A stretch of DNA of 64,000 nucleotides from Verticiella sediminum (GCF_007558815.1 NZ_VLTJ01000044.1:1-64000); one strand, 5' to 3'; numbered from the stretch's first letter, positions 1-9,465 are shown. The notes: a model not told the origin generated them from the sequence alone. Made by a program: numbers and translations.

Positions 1-235
1 AAACCCGGCTGGCGCGCAAGACGCGGCTGCTGCGCCTGCTGTACGAATACACCTACGGCGAGAAGGTCGGTTGCTCGGCATGCAGCAGATATTGCTGTCG
101 CTGCTCGAACGCCGCTTCGGTCCATTGCCCCAGGCCGCCCGCGAGCGCGTGCAGACCGCGTCGGCCGACACCTTCCAGGCCTGGCTGCTGCGCGTGCTGG
201 ATGCGACGGTGCTGGACGACGTATTCGAGGACTGA
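1..235 (+). pseudogene. Rpn/YhgA-like (PDDEXK nuclease/transposase family) C-terminal remnant, frameshifted
   Basis: The 5' part lies outside the window. Frame 3 opens with a helical stretch containing KTRLLRLLYEYTYGEK. After about position 66 the familiar C-terminal part (LLGMQQILLSLLERRFG, then a Trp-containing helix ending in VLDDVFED) continues in frame 2 and stops at 233-235. One extra G in the run at about 60-67 would join the frames as EKGRLLGMQQ, the usual wording of this family. The middle of the protein (the part after LYE, normally a longer spacer) also looks short. The family is linked to recombination-promoting nucleases. I read this as a decayed copy; a sequencing indel could explain the frame change alone. 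Confidence 0.55.
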
Positions 236-437
236 TCGAGCCGCCGCGGCACGAGCCGACCTGCCCGTGCTGCGGCTTCTTGCTCGGGCCCCCCGCCCCA
301 GCACCTGCACCCTACAAGCCGGATCCGCTGAGCCCTGGATCGCATCGCCGCAGTGTCATCCGTCGGGATGGCGTGCAGCGCTGAAAAGAAGCCCCCCACG
401 CCCACTGCGTTCGCGGCCCCCCAAGGAACTCCAACCT

Positions 438-454
438 CCTTCGGGCGGCCGAGC
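438..454. repeat. Short dispersed GC-rich intergenic element, copy near bepA
   Basis: The core CCTTCGGGCGGCCG is shared with copies at 14948-14969 and 29553-29572. The 252-base stretch 236-487 holds this element, a C-rich segment at about 390-425, and no gene that I can support. Confidence 0.45.
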
Positions 455-487
455 AGAGCCTGAACCCGCGCCTGGCGTCCGGGCCGG

Positions 488-1978
488 CTAGCGTTCGAAC
501 TTCTGGGTGAACGCGCGATCGTCCTCGATGCGCCGCTTGGTCTCGGCGATCCGTGCATCGAGCACCGATTGCTCATGGAACTCATGGGTCGCCGCGCGCG
601 CCTGCTGCAACTGGATCAGCGAAGCGGGCAAGGCGCCCACCAGGGCGTAGTACTCGGCCATGTAGCGCTTCTCGCGCACGGGGTCGCCCAGACGGGCCAG
701 GCTCTCAGCCGCCATGCGGTACAGCACGGGCTCGTCGCTGCCCCACTGCTCCAGGCGCGGCTCGAGTTTCTGCACGGCCTCGGCGTCGCGCCCGGCGCGC
801 TGCAGCATGCGCGCCTCGGTGATGGCGAGTGCGCGATCCTGCGGCCAGCGTGCGGCGCCAGCCTGGGCATGCTGGGTGGCGGCCGCGACGTTGTTCTCCG
901 CCAGATCGAGCTCGGCACCGAGTTGATCCAGCATGGGATGCTGCACGCCTTCGGCGACAGCCTGCTGCCAGGCGGCGCGCGCGCCGGCCGGATCGCGCCG
1001 CTGTAACAGCCCGTAGGCCACGCCGTAATGGGCGGCGGCCGCCCGCGCCCCGCTGTGCGAGGATGCCTCGGCGCGCAGCATGCCGACCGGGTCGGCGGCG
1101 CGGCTGTAGCCCGACTGCAGCACTGCGAGCTTGGCGCGAACGAACCAGTACGTATCTGACTGGCGCGGCGCCTGCACGGCCGAGGCACGCGACAGGTTCT
1201 GCATGTCGGACATGCGCTCGATGCTCATGGGGTGCGTGCTGGCATAGCTCGGGCCGGCGCCGGTGTTGAAGCGCCCGCTTTGCGCCATGCGGCCGAACAT
1301 GCTGCTCATGCCGGCCGGATCGAAACCGGCCGCGGTCATCATCTGCAGGCCGACCCGGTCGGCTTCGCGCTCGGCATCGCGCGAGAACGATAGCTGGGAA
1401 TTGACCGCGGCCGCCTGGCCGAACACCGCCGCGCCCTGCGCCAGGTCGCCGGCCCCCGCCGCCGCCGCCGCCAGCGCCGCGGCCATCATGCCCAGCAGCA
1501 GCATCGAACTCTGGTTCTGCTGGGCCATGCGCCGCGCGACGTGGCGCTGGCCGACGTGGCCGATTTCGTGGGCCACCACGCCGGCCAGTTCCGACTCGTT
1601 CTGCGTGGAGAGCACGAGGCCGGAATGAATGCCGATGTAGCCGCCGGGCATGGCGAACGCGTTGATGCTGGGATCGCGAATGGCGAAGACCTCGACCGAG
1701 GCGACGCCGCTGCCGCGCGCCGCGAGATCGCGGCCCAGGGTGGTCAGGTACTGGCGGATGGCGGGGTCGTCGACATAGGTCGGATCGCGCCGGCCGTCGG
1801 CCATGATCGCCTCGCCCAGGCGCTGCTCCAGCCGCGGCGAAAGCTCCACGGCCGCCGTGTCGCCCAGATCGGGCAGGCCAGCCGGCTGGGCACGGGCCGG
1901 TGCGGCGCCAACCAGCAGCGCGGGAACGAGCAGCGCGACGACGCATCGACGCAGACGGGTGATGACAGGGGCACGCAT
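488..1978 (-). CDS. M48 family metalloprotease with TPR-like C-terminus, BepA/YfgC-like
   Basis: Predicted periplasmic zinc protease of 496 residues. A signal peptide of about 30 residues (hydrophobic core VVALLVPALLVGA, cleavage after ARA) precedes the M48 domain. The zinc motif HEIGH is at about 137-141, and the third ligand lies in the downstream SRDAEREAD helix. The alanine-rich helical C-terminal half resembles the TPR part of BepA, which in enterobacteria helps LptD assembly and degrades stalled outer-membrane proteins. An ATG at 1993 is an alternative start; neither has a strong ribosome site, and 1978 gives the cleaner signal peptide. Family assignment is firm; the BepA role is by analogy. 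Confidence 0.88.
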   Translation of the reverse strand: MRAPVITRLRRCVVALLVPALLVGAAPARAQPAGLPDLGDTAAVELSPRLEQRLGEAIMADGRRDPTYVDDPAIRQYLTTLGRDLAARGSGVASVEVFAIRDPSINAFAMPGGYIGIHSGLVLSTQNESELAGVVAHEIGHVGQRHVARRMAQQNQSSMLLLGMMAAALAAAAAGAGDLAQGAAVFGQAAAVNSQLSFSRDAEREADRVGLQMMTAAGFDPAGMSSMFGRMAQSGRFNTGAGPSYASTHPMSIERMSDMQNLSRASAVQAPRQSDTYWFVRAKLAVLQSGYSRAADPVGMLRAEASSHSGARAAAAHYGVAYGLLQRRDPAGARAAWQQAVAEGVQHPMLDQLGAELDLAENNVAAATQHAQAGAARWPQDRALAITEARMLQRAGRDAEAVQKLEPRLEQWGSDEPVLYRMAAESLARLGDPVREKRYMAEYYALVGALPASLIQLQQARAATHEFHEQSVLDARIAETKRRIEDDRAFTQKFER

Positions 1979-2113
1979 GGGCATGGGACACATGATAGCC
2001 GCCCGACGTTCCCGCAAACAGAGCCGGCGCGGGGGGACGCCACCGCCCCCTGCTCGCCGATTGGTGTCCGGCCAGCGGGTGGCGAGCCGGCGGACGGCGG
2101 CGGGTGCCATCGA

Positions 2114-2147
2114 CGACAAAGGGCGCCCCGCGGGGCGCCCTTTGTCG
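2114..2147. terminator. Perfect 17-bp inverted repeat downstream of the TRAP binding protein gene
   Basis: A 34-base perfect palindrome (core GGGCGCCCCGCGGGGCGCCC at 2121-2140, flanked by CGACAAA and TTTGTCG) lies between the stop of the 2171-3268 gene and the start of the protease gene. There is no long T run, so its role as terminator of the minus-strand gene rests on position and strength. Confidence 0.6.
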
Positions 2148-2170
2148 TTGGGCGACAGGCTGCGTCGCGC

Positions 2171-3268
2171 TCAGCGCGCGCGGCTCAGCGCGGCCGAGAG
2201 GTACTGGTCATAGGCGCCTTCGGCGGCACGGAACCAGGGCACCGAGGAGTCGCGGAAGGACATGTAGTTGTCGTACATGGCCTTGAACTTCGGATCGCGG
2301 TCGCTGAACTCCTTGTACACGGCGTTGGCTGCATCCCAGGATGCATCCATCACTTCGCGCGGGAAGGCGCGCAACTGGGCGCCGTTGGCGATCAAACGGC
2401 GCAGCGCGGGGGCGTTCCAGGCATCGTAGCGCGACAGCGTCTCGACCAGCGCCAGGCGCGAAGCCGTCTCGATGACCGCCTGGTAGCTCTTGGGCAGGGC
2501 TTCCCAGGACTTCTCGTTGACGTACAGCGAGATCTGCGGACCGCCTTCCCACCAGCCCGGATAGTAGTAGTTGCGCGCAACCTTGTTGAAGCCGAGCTTC
2601 TCATCGTCGTAGGGGCCGACGAACTCGACGGCATCCAGCGTGCCCTTCTCGAGCGCCGGATAGACGTCGCCGCCGGCCAGTTGCTGCGGCACCACGCCCA
2701 TGCGCGAGAGCACCTCGCCGGCGAAGCCGGCGGTGCGCATCTTCAGGCCCTTGAGGTCTTCGACGGACTTGATCTCGTTGCGGAACCAGCCACCCATCTG
2801 CACCCCGGTGTTGCCCATCGGGAAGTTGACGATGTTGTAGGCCTTGAACATCTCGCGGGTGAGCTTCATGCCGTCACCCTGGAACATCCAGGCGTTCATC
2901 TGGCGGGCGTTGAGGCCGAACGGCACCGCGGCGTCGAAGCACAGCGTGGGGTCCTTGCCGTAGTAGTAGTACGACACGGTCTGGCCGCATTCGACGGTAC
3001 CGTTCTGCACGGAATCGAGCACCTGCAGGGCGGGCACGATCTCGCCGCCCGGGAAGGGCCGGATGTTGAACTTGCCGCCGGTGGCCTCGCCGATGTAACG
3101 GCACATCAGTTCGCCCACCCCATACAGCGCCTCGAGGCTGCGCGGGAAGCTGGTCGGCATGCGCCAGTTGAGCGTGGGGGCGTCCTGCGCGAAGACGGGT
3201 GCCGCGACGGCCGCGGAACCCGCGACGGCGCCCAGACTCGCCTTCTTGAGGAAGGAACGACGTTGCAT
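2171..3268 (-). CDS. TRAP transporter substrate-binding protein, DctP family, Tat-type signal
   Basis: Periplasmic receptor of 365 residues. The N-terminus MQRRSFLKK followed by a hydrophobic stretch and a cut after VFAQ is a typical twin-arginine signal. The mature part has the DctP-family fold pattern seen in 2-oxoacid receptors of the TakP type: an early FPGGEIVP loop, the LKMRTAGF segment and the later DAVEFVGPYDDE segment. Start chosen at 3268 because GGAG precedes it at good distance. No DctQ or DctM membrane subunit lies beside it, so the gene is an orphan receptor that must share a permease encoded elsewhere. The ligand is not visible from sequence. Confidence 0.9.
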   Translation of the reverse strand: MQRRSFLKKASLGAVAGSAAVAAPVFAQDAPTLNWRMPTSFPRSLEALYGVGELMCRYIGEATGGKFNIRPFPGGEIVPALQVLDSVQNGTVECGQTVSYYYYGKDPTLCFDAAVPFGLNARQMNAWMFQGDGMKLTREMFKAYNIVNFPMGNTGVQMGGWFRNEIKSVEDLKGLKMRTAGFAGEVLSRMGVVPQQLAGGDVYPALEKGTLDAVEFVGPYDDEKLGFNKVARNYYYPGWWEGGPQISLYVNEKSWEALPKSYQAVIETASRLALVETLSRYDAWNAPALRRLIANGAQLRAFPREVMDASWDAANAVYKEFSDRDPKFKAMYDNYMSFRDSSVPWFRAAEGAYDQYLSAALSRAR

Positions 3269-3495
3269 GATGGGAGTCTCCGGAACAAATTGGAACATAT
3301 CGAAAGCGTGCGGCGCATACTAGCACCCGCGGCCGCTTTGGACCATTGGCACCGGCCCGTAGCAGGGCCCTCGCGCGGTCGATCCATCCCCCGCGCGGCT
3401 TGCCAAAGCGGTTCGAATGTGGGTAAATAGCGGCTATCGTTCCCATTGGCCCCGCCAACTCCACACCGTCAACCGGGCATCGTCCAAGCCGCACC

Positions 3496-3642
3496 ATGAA
3501 CCGCCTTTGCGTCCAACCCCATAATGCTGCCGCGCCCCATGCGCCCGGCCGGGTTGGCTCGTCGGTTCGCTGCGCCGCGCCCGGTCCTGCCTCCTCGCGG
3601 CTTTCCGCCCGCTTCCTGCTACACCTACCGATCGGCTGCTGA
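3496..3642 (+). CDS. Possible leuA leader peptide (48 codons)
   Basis: Within the 484-base gap before leuA an ATG at 3496 opens 48 codons ending TGA at 3640-3642, 110 bases before leuA. Its C-terminus reads [10 protein letters not shown] and uses two CTA leucine codons, which are rare in this GC-rich genome (CTG CTA CAC CTA). Rare leucine codons close to the stop are the hallmark of leucine attenuators. The peptide is long for a leader and I see no clean terminator/antiterminator pair, so this is a suggestion only. The rest of the gap holds no other supported gene. Confidence 0.25.
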   Translation: MNRLCVQPHNAAAPHAPGRVGSSVRCAAPGPASSRLSARFLLHLPIGC

Positions 3643-3752
3643 GCCTCGCGCTCGTGGCAGTTCGGCAGCCGCATTCCGTCGCCACATTCGCACGCACCCG
3701 CCAGCCGGTGCGCGATCGACCGTTTTCGAATGCCGCAACGCAGGAGTCACCC

Positions 3753-5459
3753 ATGTTGAAGAACCCCGCAACCAAATACGTCCCGTTCGTCCCGTTCACG
3801 CGCGATTACGCCGAGCGCACCTGGCCGAGCCGCCGCATCACCCAGGCCCCGATCTGGATGAGCACCGACCTGCGCGACGGCAACCAGTCGCTGATCGAGC
3901 CGATGAGCGTCGAGCGCAAGCTCCGCTTCTTCGAGCAGCTCGTGAAGATCGGCTTCAAGGAAATCGAAGTCGGGTTCCCTTCCGCCTCGCAGACGGATTT
4001 CGATTTCGTGCGCAAGCTCATCGACGAGAAGCGCATCCCCGAGGACGTCACCATCGAGGTGCTGACCCAGTCGCGCGACGATCTCATCGAGCGCAGCGTC
4101 CTGTCGGCGGTGGGCGCCCGGCGCGTGATCGTGCATCTTTACAACGCGGTGGCGCCGGCGTTTCGCCGCATCGTGTTCGGCATGGCCAAGGACGAGATCA
4201 AGCAGATCGCGGTCGACGGCGCCAAGACGATCAAGCGCCTCACCGAGCAGCACCCCGAGACGGAGTGGGTCTACCAGTATTCGCCCGAGGTGTTCAGCAC
4301 CACCGAGCCCGAGTTCGCCAAGGACGTTTCCGAGGCCGTGGCCAGCGTGTGGCAGCCCACGCCCGAGCGCAAGATGATCCTCAACCTGCCGGCCACCATC
4401 GAGGCGACCACGCCCAACATGTACGCCGACCAGGTCGAGTGGATGCATCGCAACCTCGCCAATCGCGAATCCATCATCCTCAGCGTGCACCCGCACAATG
4501 ATCGCGGCACGGCCGTCGCCGCCGCGGAGTTCGCCGTGATGGCGGGCGCGGACCGCATCGAAGGCTGCCTGTTCGGCAGCGGCGAGCGTACCGGCAACGT
4601 CGATCTCGTCACCCTCGCACTGAACCTCTACACCCAGGGCGTGCATCCCGGCCTGGACTTCTCCGACATCGACGAAGTCCGCCGCTGTGCCGAATATTGC
4701 AACCAGTTGCCCGTCCATCCGCGCCATCCGTACGCCGGCGACCTCGTGTTCACCGCATTCTCCGGCTCGCACCAGGATGCCATCAAGAAAGGCTTTGCCC
4801 AGCAGAAGGCCGACGGCGTGTGGGAAGTCCCCTACCTCCCGATCGACCCGGCCGATCTCGGCCGCACCTACGACGCCGTCATCCGCGTCAACAGCCAGTC
4901 GGGCAAAGGCGGCGTCTCCTATCTGCTCCTCAGCGAGCACGGCCTGGATCTCCCGCGCCGCCTGCAGATCGAATTCAGCCGCGCCGTGCAGCGCGTCACC
5001 GACGAGACCGGCCGCGAAGTCACGGCCGAGGACGTGTACACGCTGTTCTCCAGCGAATATCTGGAGCAGCGGGCGCCATGGCGCCTCATCCGCCACCAGA
5101 TCGCCGGTGACGAGGACGGCGGCGTCGCGGGCCATCAGTTCCGCGTCGAAGCCGAAATCGAGGTCGACGGCGAACGCCGCATCGTCAAGGGCGAAGGCGA
5201 CGGCGCCATCTCGGCCTTCGTCGATGCGCTCGGCCTGCCGGTACGCATCATGGACTACCACGAACATGCCATCGGCACCGGGACCGACACCAAGGCCGCC
5301 AGCTACATCGAGCTGCGCCTGGGGGACTCGCCCACCGGCTTCGGCGTGGGCGTGCACCGCGACATCGTGACGGCGTCCTTTCACGCCGTCCTGACCGCCG
5401 TCAACCGCCATCTGAAATCGGACGTGACGGCGGACGAAGAGGCGCGCGAAGCCGCCTGA
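3753..5459 (+). CDS. leuA: 2-isopropylmalate synthase (type 2 LeuA)
   Basis: Catalyses the first committed step of leucine synthesis, joining acetyl-CoA and 3-methyl-2-oxobutanoate in the cytoplasm. The 568 residues match the long LeuA type. The HMGL-like barrel begins with [10 protein letters not shown] (metal and acid/base residues) and carries HPHNDRG, the metal-binding His pair, about residue 248. The C-terminal third is the allosteric LeuA dimer domain with [12 protein letters not shown] and the closing [12 protein letters not shown] segment. Start at 3753 is set by GGAGTCACCC upstream. A possible leader peptide lies upstream. Downstream is a GC-rich hairpin, then the convergent lactonase gene. 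Confidence 0.96.
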   Translation: MLKNPATKYVPFVPFTRDYAERTWPSRRITQAPIWMSTDLRDGNQSLIEPMSVERKLRFFEQLVKIGFKEIEVGFPSASQTDFDFVRKLIDEKRIPEDVTIEVLTQSRDDLIERSVLSAVGARRVIVHLYNAVAPAFRRIVFGMAKDEIKQIAVDGAKTIKRLTEQHPETEWVYQYSPEVFSTTEPEFAKDVSEAVASVWQPTPERKMILNLPATIEATTPNMYADQVEWMHRNLANRESIILSVHPHNDRGTAVAAAEFAVMAGADRIEGCLFGSGERTGNVDLVTLALNLYTQGVHPGLDFSDIDEVRRCAEYCNQLPVHPRHPYAGDLVFTAFSGSHQDAIKKGFAQQKADGVWEVPYLPIDPADLGRTYDAVIRVNSQSGKGGVSYLLLSEHGLDLPRRLQIEFSRAVQRVTDETGREVTAEDVYTLFSSEYLEQRAPWRLIRHQIAGDEDGGVAGHQFRVEAEIEVDGERRIVKGEGDGAISAFVDALGLPVRIMDYHEHAIGTGTDTKAASYIELRLGDSPTGFGVGVHRDIVTASFHAVLTAVNRHLKSDVTADEEAREAA

Positions 5460-5466
5460 CGCCCCC

Positions 5467-5492
5467 GCGGGGCCGCCTGCGCGGGGCCCCGC
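5467..5492. terminator. GC hairpin between leuA and the convergent lactonase gene
   Basis: GCGGGGCC at 5467-5474 pairs with GGCCCCGC at 5485-5492 around a 10-base loop. It sits between two convergent stops (5459 and 5498), with no T run. Confidence 0.4.
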
Positions 5493-5497
5493 CCGCC

Positions 5498-6418
5498 TCA
5501 AGCGTTGTAATTCAGCCTCAGGCCCGGCCTCGGCCAGCGCGTCTTGTACAGCCTGCCGGTACCGGACGCGGTGATCCATGCATCCCGCATGTCGGGGCCG
5601 CCGAAGCACAGGTTGGTGCACAACATGTCGGGCACGGCCAGATGCTCGGTGCCGCCGGTATGCGGGTCGAAGATGGTGAGGCCGCCATTGACCAGCGTAG
5701 CCACGCACACGTTGCCTTCGGCCTCCACCGCGAGGCTGTCCAGGTACTGGACGCCCTGCAGGTTGGCCACCACACGGCCGGGCTCTACCGCCGACACCGG
5801 CCGTACGACGCCGGGCTCCACGATGTCGAACGCCCACAGCCTGCCCAGGTAGGTATCGGCCACATAGACCGTCTTCTCGTCGGGAGACAGACCCACGCCA
5901 TTGGGCGCCAGCAGGTGCGGGGTGGCGGCGACGATGCGGCTGCCGTCGGGCAGCGCGTAATACAGCCGCCCGAACCTGCGCTCCGCGTGGCTGCCCGAGC
6001 CATGATCGGTAAACCAGAAACCGCCCTGCCTGTCGAACACCAGGTCGTTCGGGCCGATCAGGCGATGGCCGTCGCATTCGGTGTAGAGCGTACGCACCTT
6101 GCCGGTATCCAGGTCGAGGCGCTGGATGGCGCCGCCCTCATGGGTGGACGGGGCGGGCCCGGGAATGGTCAGCCCGTCCTGGTCGATCCAGTCGAACGAG
6201 CCGCCGTTGTTGGTCACGTAGAGTGCGCCGTCCGGGCCGATGGCCAGGCCATTGGGTCCGCCCCCCAGTTCCGCCACGACTTCCCGTTCCCGTCCGGGGC
6301 GCACGCGCGAGACCGTACCGCCGCGTATCTCGGTGAACAATACCGATCCATCGGCCATCGCAACCGGCCCTTCGGGAAACTGCAGGCCTTCGGCGACCAA
6401 TTCCAACGTCAGTTCCAC
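5498..6418 (-). CDS. SMP-30/gluconolactonase/LRE family protein
   Basis: Predicted six-bladed beta-propeller of 306 residues that hydrolyses lactones with a divalent metal. The start is GTG at 6418, preceded by a strong AAGGAGGGG. Family signs are the metal-ligand Glu in FPEGPV near residue 16, the PNGLAIGPDGALYVTNNGG blade, PNDLVFDRQGGFWFTDHG, and the NGVGLSPDEKTVYVADT segment with the catalytic Asn-Asp region. No sugar-acid genes are adjacent, so the natural lactone is unknown. No signal peptide, so probably cytoplasmic. Confidence 0.88.
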   Translation of the reverse strand: MELTLELVAEGLQFPEGPVAMADGSVLFTEIRGGTVSRVRPGREREVVAELGGGPNGLAIGPDGALYVTNNGGSFDWIDQDGLTIPGPAPSTHEGGAIQRLDLDTGKVRTLYTECDGHRLIGPNDLVFDRQGGFWFTDHGSGSHAERRFGRLYYALPDGSRIVAATPHLLAPNGVGLSPDEKTVYVADTYLGRLWAFDIVEPGVVRPVSAVEPGRVVANLQGVQYLDSLAVEAEGNVCVATLVNGGLTIFDPHTGGTEHLAVPDMLCTNLCFGGPDMRDAWITASGTGRLYKTRWPRPGLRLNYNA

Positions 6419-6598
6419 ATGCCCCTCCTTGTCGTTATTGTCGGAACCCTCGGCAAGCGTCGTGGACGGCGCTCACCGATGGTTTCATTCTCTCACGCAA
6501 GGGGATTACGTACGCGCCCCGCCGATGCACGCACCGTCATCGTCCGGGCCACGATCCGCACGCAGGCGGACATATCCGGCGGTTCGACATACAAAAAG

Positions 6599-6634
6599 AA
6601 ACCCCCGGGGCTGGCATGCCAACCTCGGGGGTTT
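6599..6634. terminator. Bidirectional-looking intrinsic terminator downstream of the desaturase gene
   Basis: Two abutting 18-base arms (6599-6616 and 6617-6634) pair with only two G-T type mismatches. The plus side continues with T residues (6632-6636), and the minus side runs into a T-rich stretch (complement of 6592-6600). It lies about 50 bases beyond the stop of the minus-strand desaturase gene. The gap 6419-6684 holds nothing else that I can support. Confidence 0.75.
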
Positions 6635-6684
6635 TTCAGGTACGGGCGAAGGCAGAGCCGACGCCCGTCAACCTGGGTACATCG

Positions 6685-7890
6685 TCATGCAGCGTAGAGG
6701 CGCAGGCGCGTCGCGAAGTCTTCGAGCTGCTTGATCCCGCTTTGCTGGGCGCGCGCGCACCAGTCCTGAAGATCGTGCAGCAGCTTCTCGCTGGAAGCGC
6801 TCGAGCTTTCCCAGATGCGCGACAGCTCGTTGCGCATCTGCACCAGGGTGGCGAGCACGCCATGCTGGGCGACGATGCTGTCGATCTCGGCGCGGTGATC
6901 GTCGTCCTTCAGGACGCCGTCGCCGCGACGCAGACTCGACTGCAGCTTGCGCAGCGGATGCCAGCCCTTGTCGTGGGGCGCCGTCTTCTTGAGGCGGGAG
7001 ATCTCCTCGCGGCAAGCCTGCTTGAGCATGTCGGCGTACCCGGCCATGATCTCGTAGCGGTGGGTGATCACCGCCTGCAGGGTCTGCAGGTCGGCCGCCG
7101 GCTTGGCGGCGTCGAGCTTCTGGGGACGCGGCGCAACGCGACGCACCTTGGCCAGCCCGACGGACTGCATCATGCGGATGTACATCCAGCCGATGTCGAA
7201 CTCGTACCACTTGGCCGAGAAGCGCGCCGAGGTGGCATGGGCGTGGTGGTTGTTGTGCAGTTCCTCGCCGCCGATGATGATGCCCCAGGGCGACACGTTG
7301 GTGCTGGTGTCCGGGCTGGCGTAGTTGCGATAGCCCCAGAAGTGGCCGATGCCATTGACCACGCCGGCGGCCCAGAACGGGATCCACGCCATCTGCACGG
7401 CCCAGACCGTCAGGCCGAGCACGCCGAAGAGCGCGAGATCGATGGCGAGCATGCTGAAGATGCCCAGCGTGGTGTAGCGCGAATACACGTTGCGCTCCAT
7501 CCAGTCGTCCGGCGTGCCGTGGCCGAACTTGGCCATGGTTTCGCGGTTCTGGGCTTCGATGCGGTAGAGCTCGGCGCCGGTGAACAGCACGCGGTTGATG
7601 CCGTACACCATGGGCGAGTGCGGATCGCCTTCGCGCTCGCAGCGCGCATGGTGCTTGCGGTGGATGGCTACCCACTGCTTGGTGACCATGCCGGTGGTCA
7701 TCCACAGCCAGAAGCGGAAGAAATGGGACGCGATGGGATGCAGATCCAGCCCACGATGCGCCTGGCTGCGATGCAGGAACACGGTGACCGCCACGATCGT
7801 GATGTGCGTGACGACGAGCGTGAACAGCACGATCTGCCACCACGAAGCGCCGGTCAGGCCATCGGTGAGAAAGGAAAGCACAGATTCCAT
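6685..7890 (-). CDS. Membrane acyl (delta-9 type) fatty acid desaturase
   Basis: Di-iron membrane desaturase of 401 residues introducing a double bond in acyl chains. All three histidine boxes are visible: HRSQAH at 40-45, HRKHH at 77-81, and HNNHH around 217-221. Paired hydrophobic segments lie at about 18-38 and 57-74 and again after 140. After the last box comes an extension of about 170 largely charged, helical residues that is longer than a minimal bacterial desaturase; its role is not visible. The start at 7890 is preceded by GAGAGGTTAT. The promoter upstream overlaps a short inverted repeat, which may reflect control by membrane fluidity or fatty acid signals. Confidence 0.9.
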   Translation of the reverse strand: MESVLSFLTDGLTGASWWQIVLFTLVVTHITIVAVTVFLHRSQAHRGLDLHPIASHFFRFWLWMTTGMVTKQWVAIHRKHHARCEREGDPHSPMVYGINRVLFTGAELYRIEAQNRETMAKFGHGTPDDWMERNVYSRYTTLGIFSMLAIDLALFGVLGLTVWAVQMAWIPFWAAGVVNGIGHFWGYRNYASPDTSTNVSPWGIIIGGEELHNNHHAHATSARFSAKWYEFDIGWMYIRMMQSVGLAKVRRVAPRPQKLDAAKPAADLQTLQAVITHRYEIMAGYADMLKQACREEISRLKKTAPHDKGWHPLRKLQSSLRRGDGVLKDDDHRAEIDSIVAQHGVLATLVQMRNELSRIWESSSASSEKLLHDLQDWCARAQQSGIKQLEDFATRLRLYAA

Positions 7891-7951
7891 ATAACCTCTC
7901 GAACGGTGCGGCAACTCCCATCCGGGTCGGACGGGGACGCACCGCGCTGCG

Positions 7952-7980
7952 ACAATACCCTTTTTGTCACGGGGTATCAA
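7952..7980 (-). promoter_or_regulatory. Sigma-70-like promoter of the desaturase gene with overlapping inverted repeat
   Basis: On the minus strand TTGATA (7975-7980), a 17-base spacer, then TATTGT (7952-7957). The half-sites ATACCC (7955-7960) and GGGTAT (7972-7977) form an inverted repeat that covers both promoter hexamers, a typical repressor position. Confidence 0.6.
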
Positions 7981-8127
7981 GGAGCCAGATGGCCCCAACT
8001 TGACTTGGGTCACTGGCCGGTGTAGCTAGCCTAGCGCATACGGGGCGGCCCGGGTCGGGACTGTGGCGTGCACGCATCATGAGCCGGAAGAAAAATCCGT
8101 CGGCCCATGACTAAGACCGCGCCAGGC

Positions 8128-9465
8128 TCAGGAAGTTCGCTCGAACACTGCGGCGAAGAAGCCATCGGTGCCGTGGCGATCCGGGCGCAACTTCAAATGG
8201 GGCCCGTCGAGCGGAACACCAGTGCGCCCGGCCAGTATCTCGCCCGCCGGCACCGCCCGGAAGCCCGGATGCGCAGCGAGAAAGGCCTCTGCCTGCCGCT
8301 CGTTTTCTTCCGGCAACAGGCTGCAGGTGGCATAGACCAGCCGACCGCCCGGGGCGACGCAGCGCGCGGCCGAGGCCAGGATGCTCGCCTGCAGTGCATG
8401 GAGCGATTCGAGCGCGGCGGGGTTCTGCCGCCACTTGATGTCCGGATTGCGGCGCAGCGTGCCCGTTCCCGTGCACGGCGCGTCGACCAGTACGCGCTGC
8501 GCCTTGCCGGCCAGACGCTTGACGCGCGCGTCATTCTCGTTGGCAATGACCACCGGCTCCACGTTGGAGAGCCCCGAACGGGCCAGCCGCGGGGTCAGCC
8601 GCGCCAGGCGCGCCGCCGAGACATCGAAGGCATACAGGCGGCCGCTCGAGCGCATGAGAGCGCCCAGCAGCAGCGTCTTGCCGCCGGCGCCGGCACAGAA
8701 GTCGATGACCATCTCGCCCCGCTTGGGGCCGACCAGCAGGGCCAGCAACTGGCTGCCCTCGTCCTGCACTTCCACCGTGCCGTCGAGAAAGCGCTCCCAG
8801 CGCTGCAGGGGCGTGCCCGCCGGCAGGCGGATACCCCAGGGCGACCAGGGCATGGGCTCGCCGGCCGGAATGCGGCTGCCCGGCTGGCCCGCCTCGGCGC
8901 GCAGGGCCTCGAGCACGGCGTCGCGATCGGCCTTCAAGGGGTTCGCGCGGATGTCGAGCGCGGCCGGCTGGTTCAGCGCGGCCATCAGCGCCTCGGGCTC
9001 GTCCAGGCGGCCCAGCGCGTCGTCCAGCCAGTCGGGCAGGCTGTGGCGCACGGCGCGCGGCAAAGATTGCGCATCCAGACGGCCGACGTGCGCGAGCCAC
9101 TCGGCCTCGGCCCCGGTCAGCGCGCTGCGCCAGGCGCCTTCGCCCAGGGTATCGGCCAGCCCGAGGACGGCCAGGCGCCGCGACGCCGGGCCGCTGCCGC
9201 TCTCGGCGTAGCGCCGATAGCGCCGCAGATGGCGCAGCGTCTGGTACACCGCTTCGGCGATCTCGCCGCGATCGCGCGCGCCGAGCTTGGGATGCGCGCG
9301 CAGCCAGCGCGACAGCACGCCGTCGGCCGGGCCGCTCCATTGCAGGATTTCGCCCAGCACCTGGGCGACCTGATCGACGCGCGTGGTCCGCGGCGCCGGC
9401 TTGCCGTTTGCGCTGCGGCCGGAGCGCGGCGGGTTGCCGCGGGCGGGGGGACGCTTAGCCGGCAT
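8128..9465 (-). CDS. rsmB: 16S rRNA (cytosine-C5) methyltransferase, RsmB/Sun family
   Basis: SAM-dependent methyltransferase of 445 residues expected to make m5C967 in 16S rRNA. The N-terminal NusB-like helical domain (about 30-170) is followed by the Rossmann methyltransferase domain. Signs are the SAM loop DFCAGAGGKTLLLG, the catalytic cysteine pair in DAPCTGTGTLRRNPDIKW and YATCSLLPEEN, and a GTDGFFAAVFER end typical of the family. Start at 9465 is fixed by AGGAGG nine bases upstream. It overlaps the end of purN by 11 bases on the same strand, so the two are probably co-translated. Confidence 0.94.
   Translation of the reverse strand: MPAKRPPARGNPPRSGRSANGKPAPRTTRVDQVAQVLGEILQWSGPADGVLSRWLRAHPKLGARDRGEIAEAVYQTLRHLRRYRRYAESGSGPASRRLAVLGLADTLGEGAWRSALTGAEAEWLAHVGRLDAQSLPRAVRHSLPDWLDDALGRLDEPEALMAALNQPAALDIRANPLKADRDAVLEALRAEAGQPGSRIPAGEPMPWSPWGIRLPAGTPLQRWERFLDGTVEVQDEGSQLLALLVGPKRGEMVIDFCAGAGGKTLLLGALMRSSGRLYAFDVSAARLARLTPRLARSGLSNVEPVVIANENDARVKRLAGKAQRVLVDAPCTGTGTLRRNPDIKWRQNPAALESLHALQASILASAARCVAPGGRLVYATCSLLPEENERQAEAFLAAHPGFRAVPAGEILAGRTGVPLDGPHLKLRPDRHGTDGFFAAVFERTS

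Noticed and set aside
236-487. Plus-strand frame 201-491 as a gene
   Set aside because: Proline/arginine-rich translation of a repeat-containing intergenic stretch; no family features.
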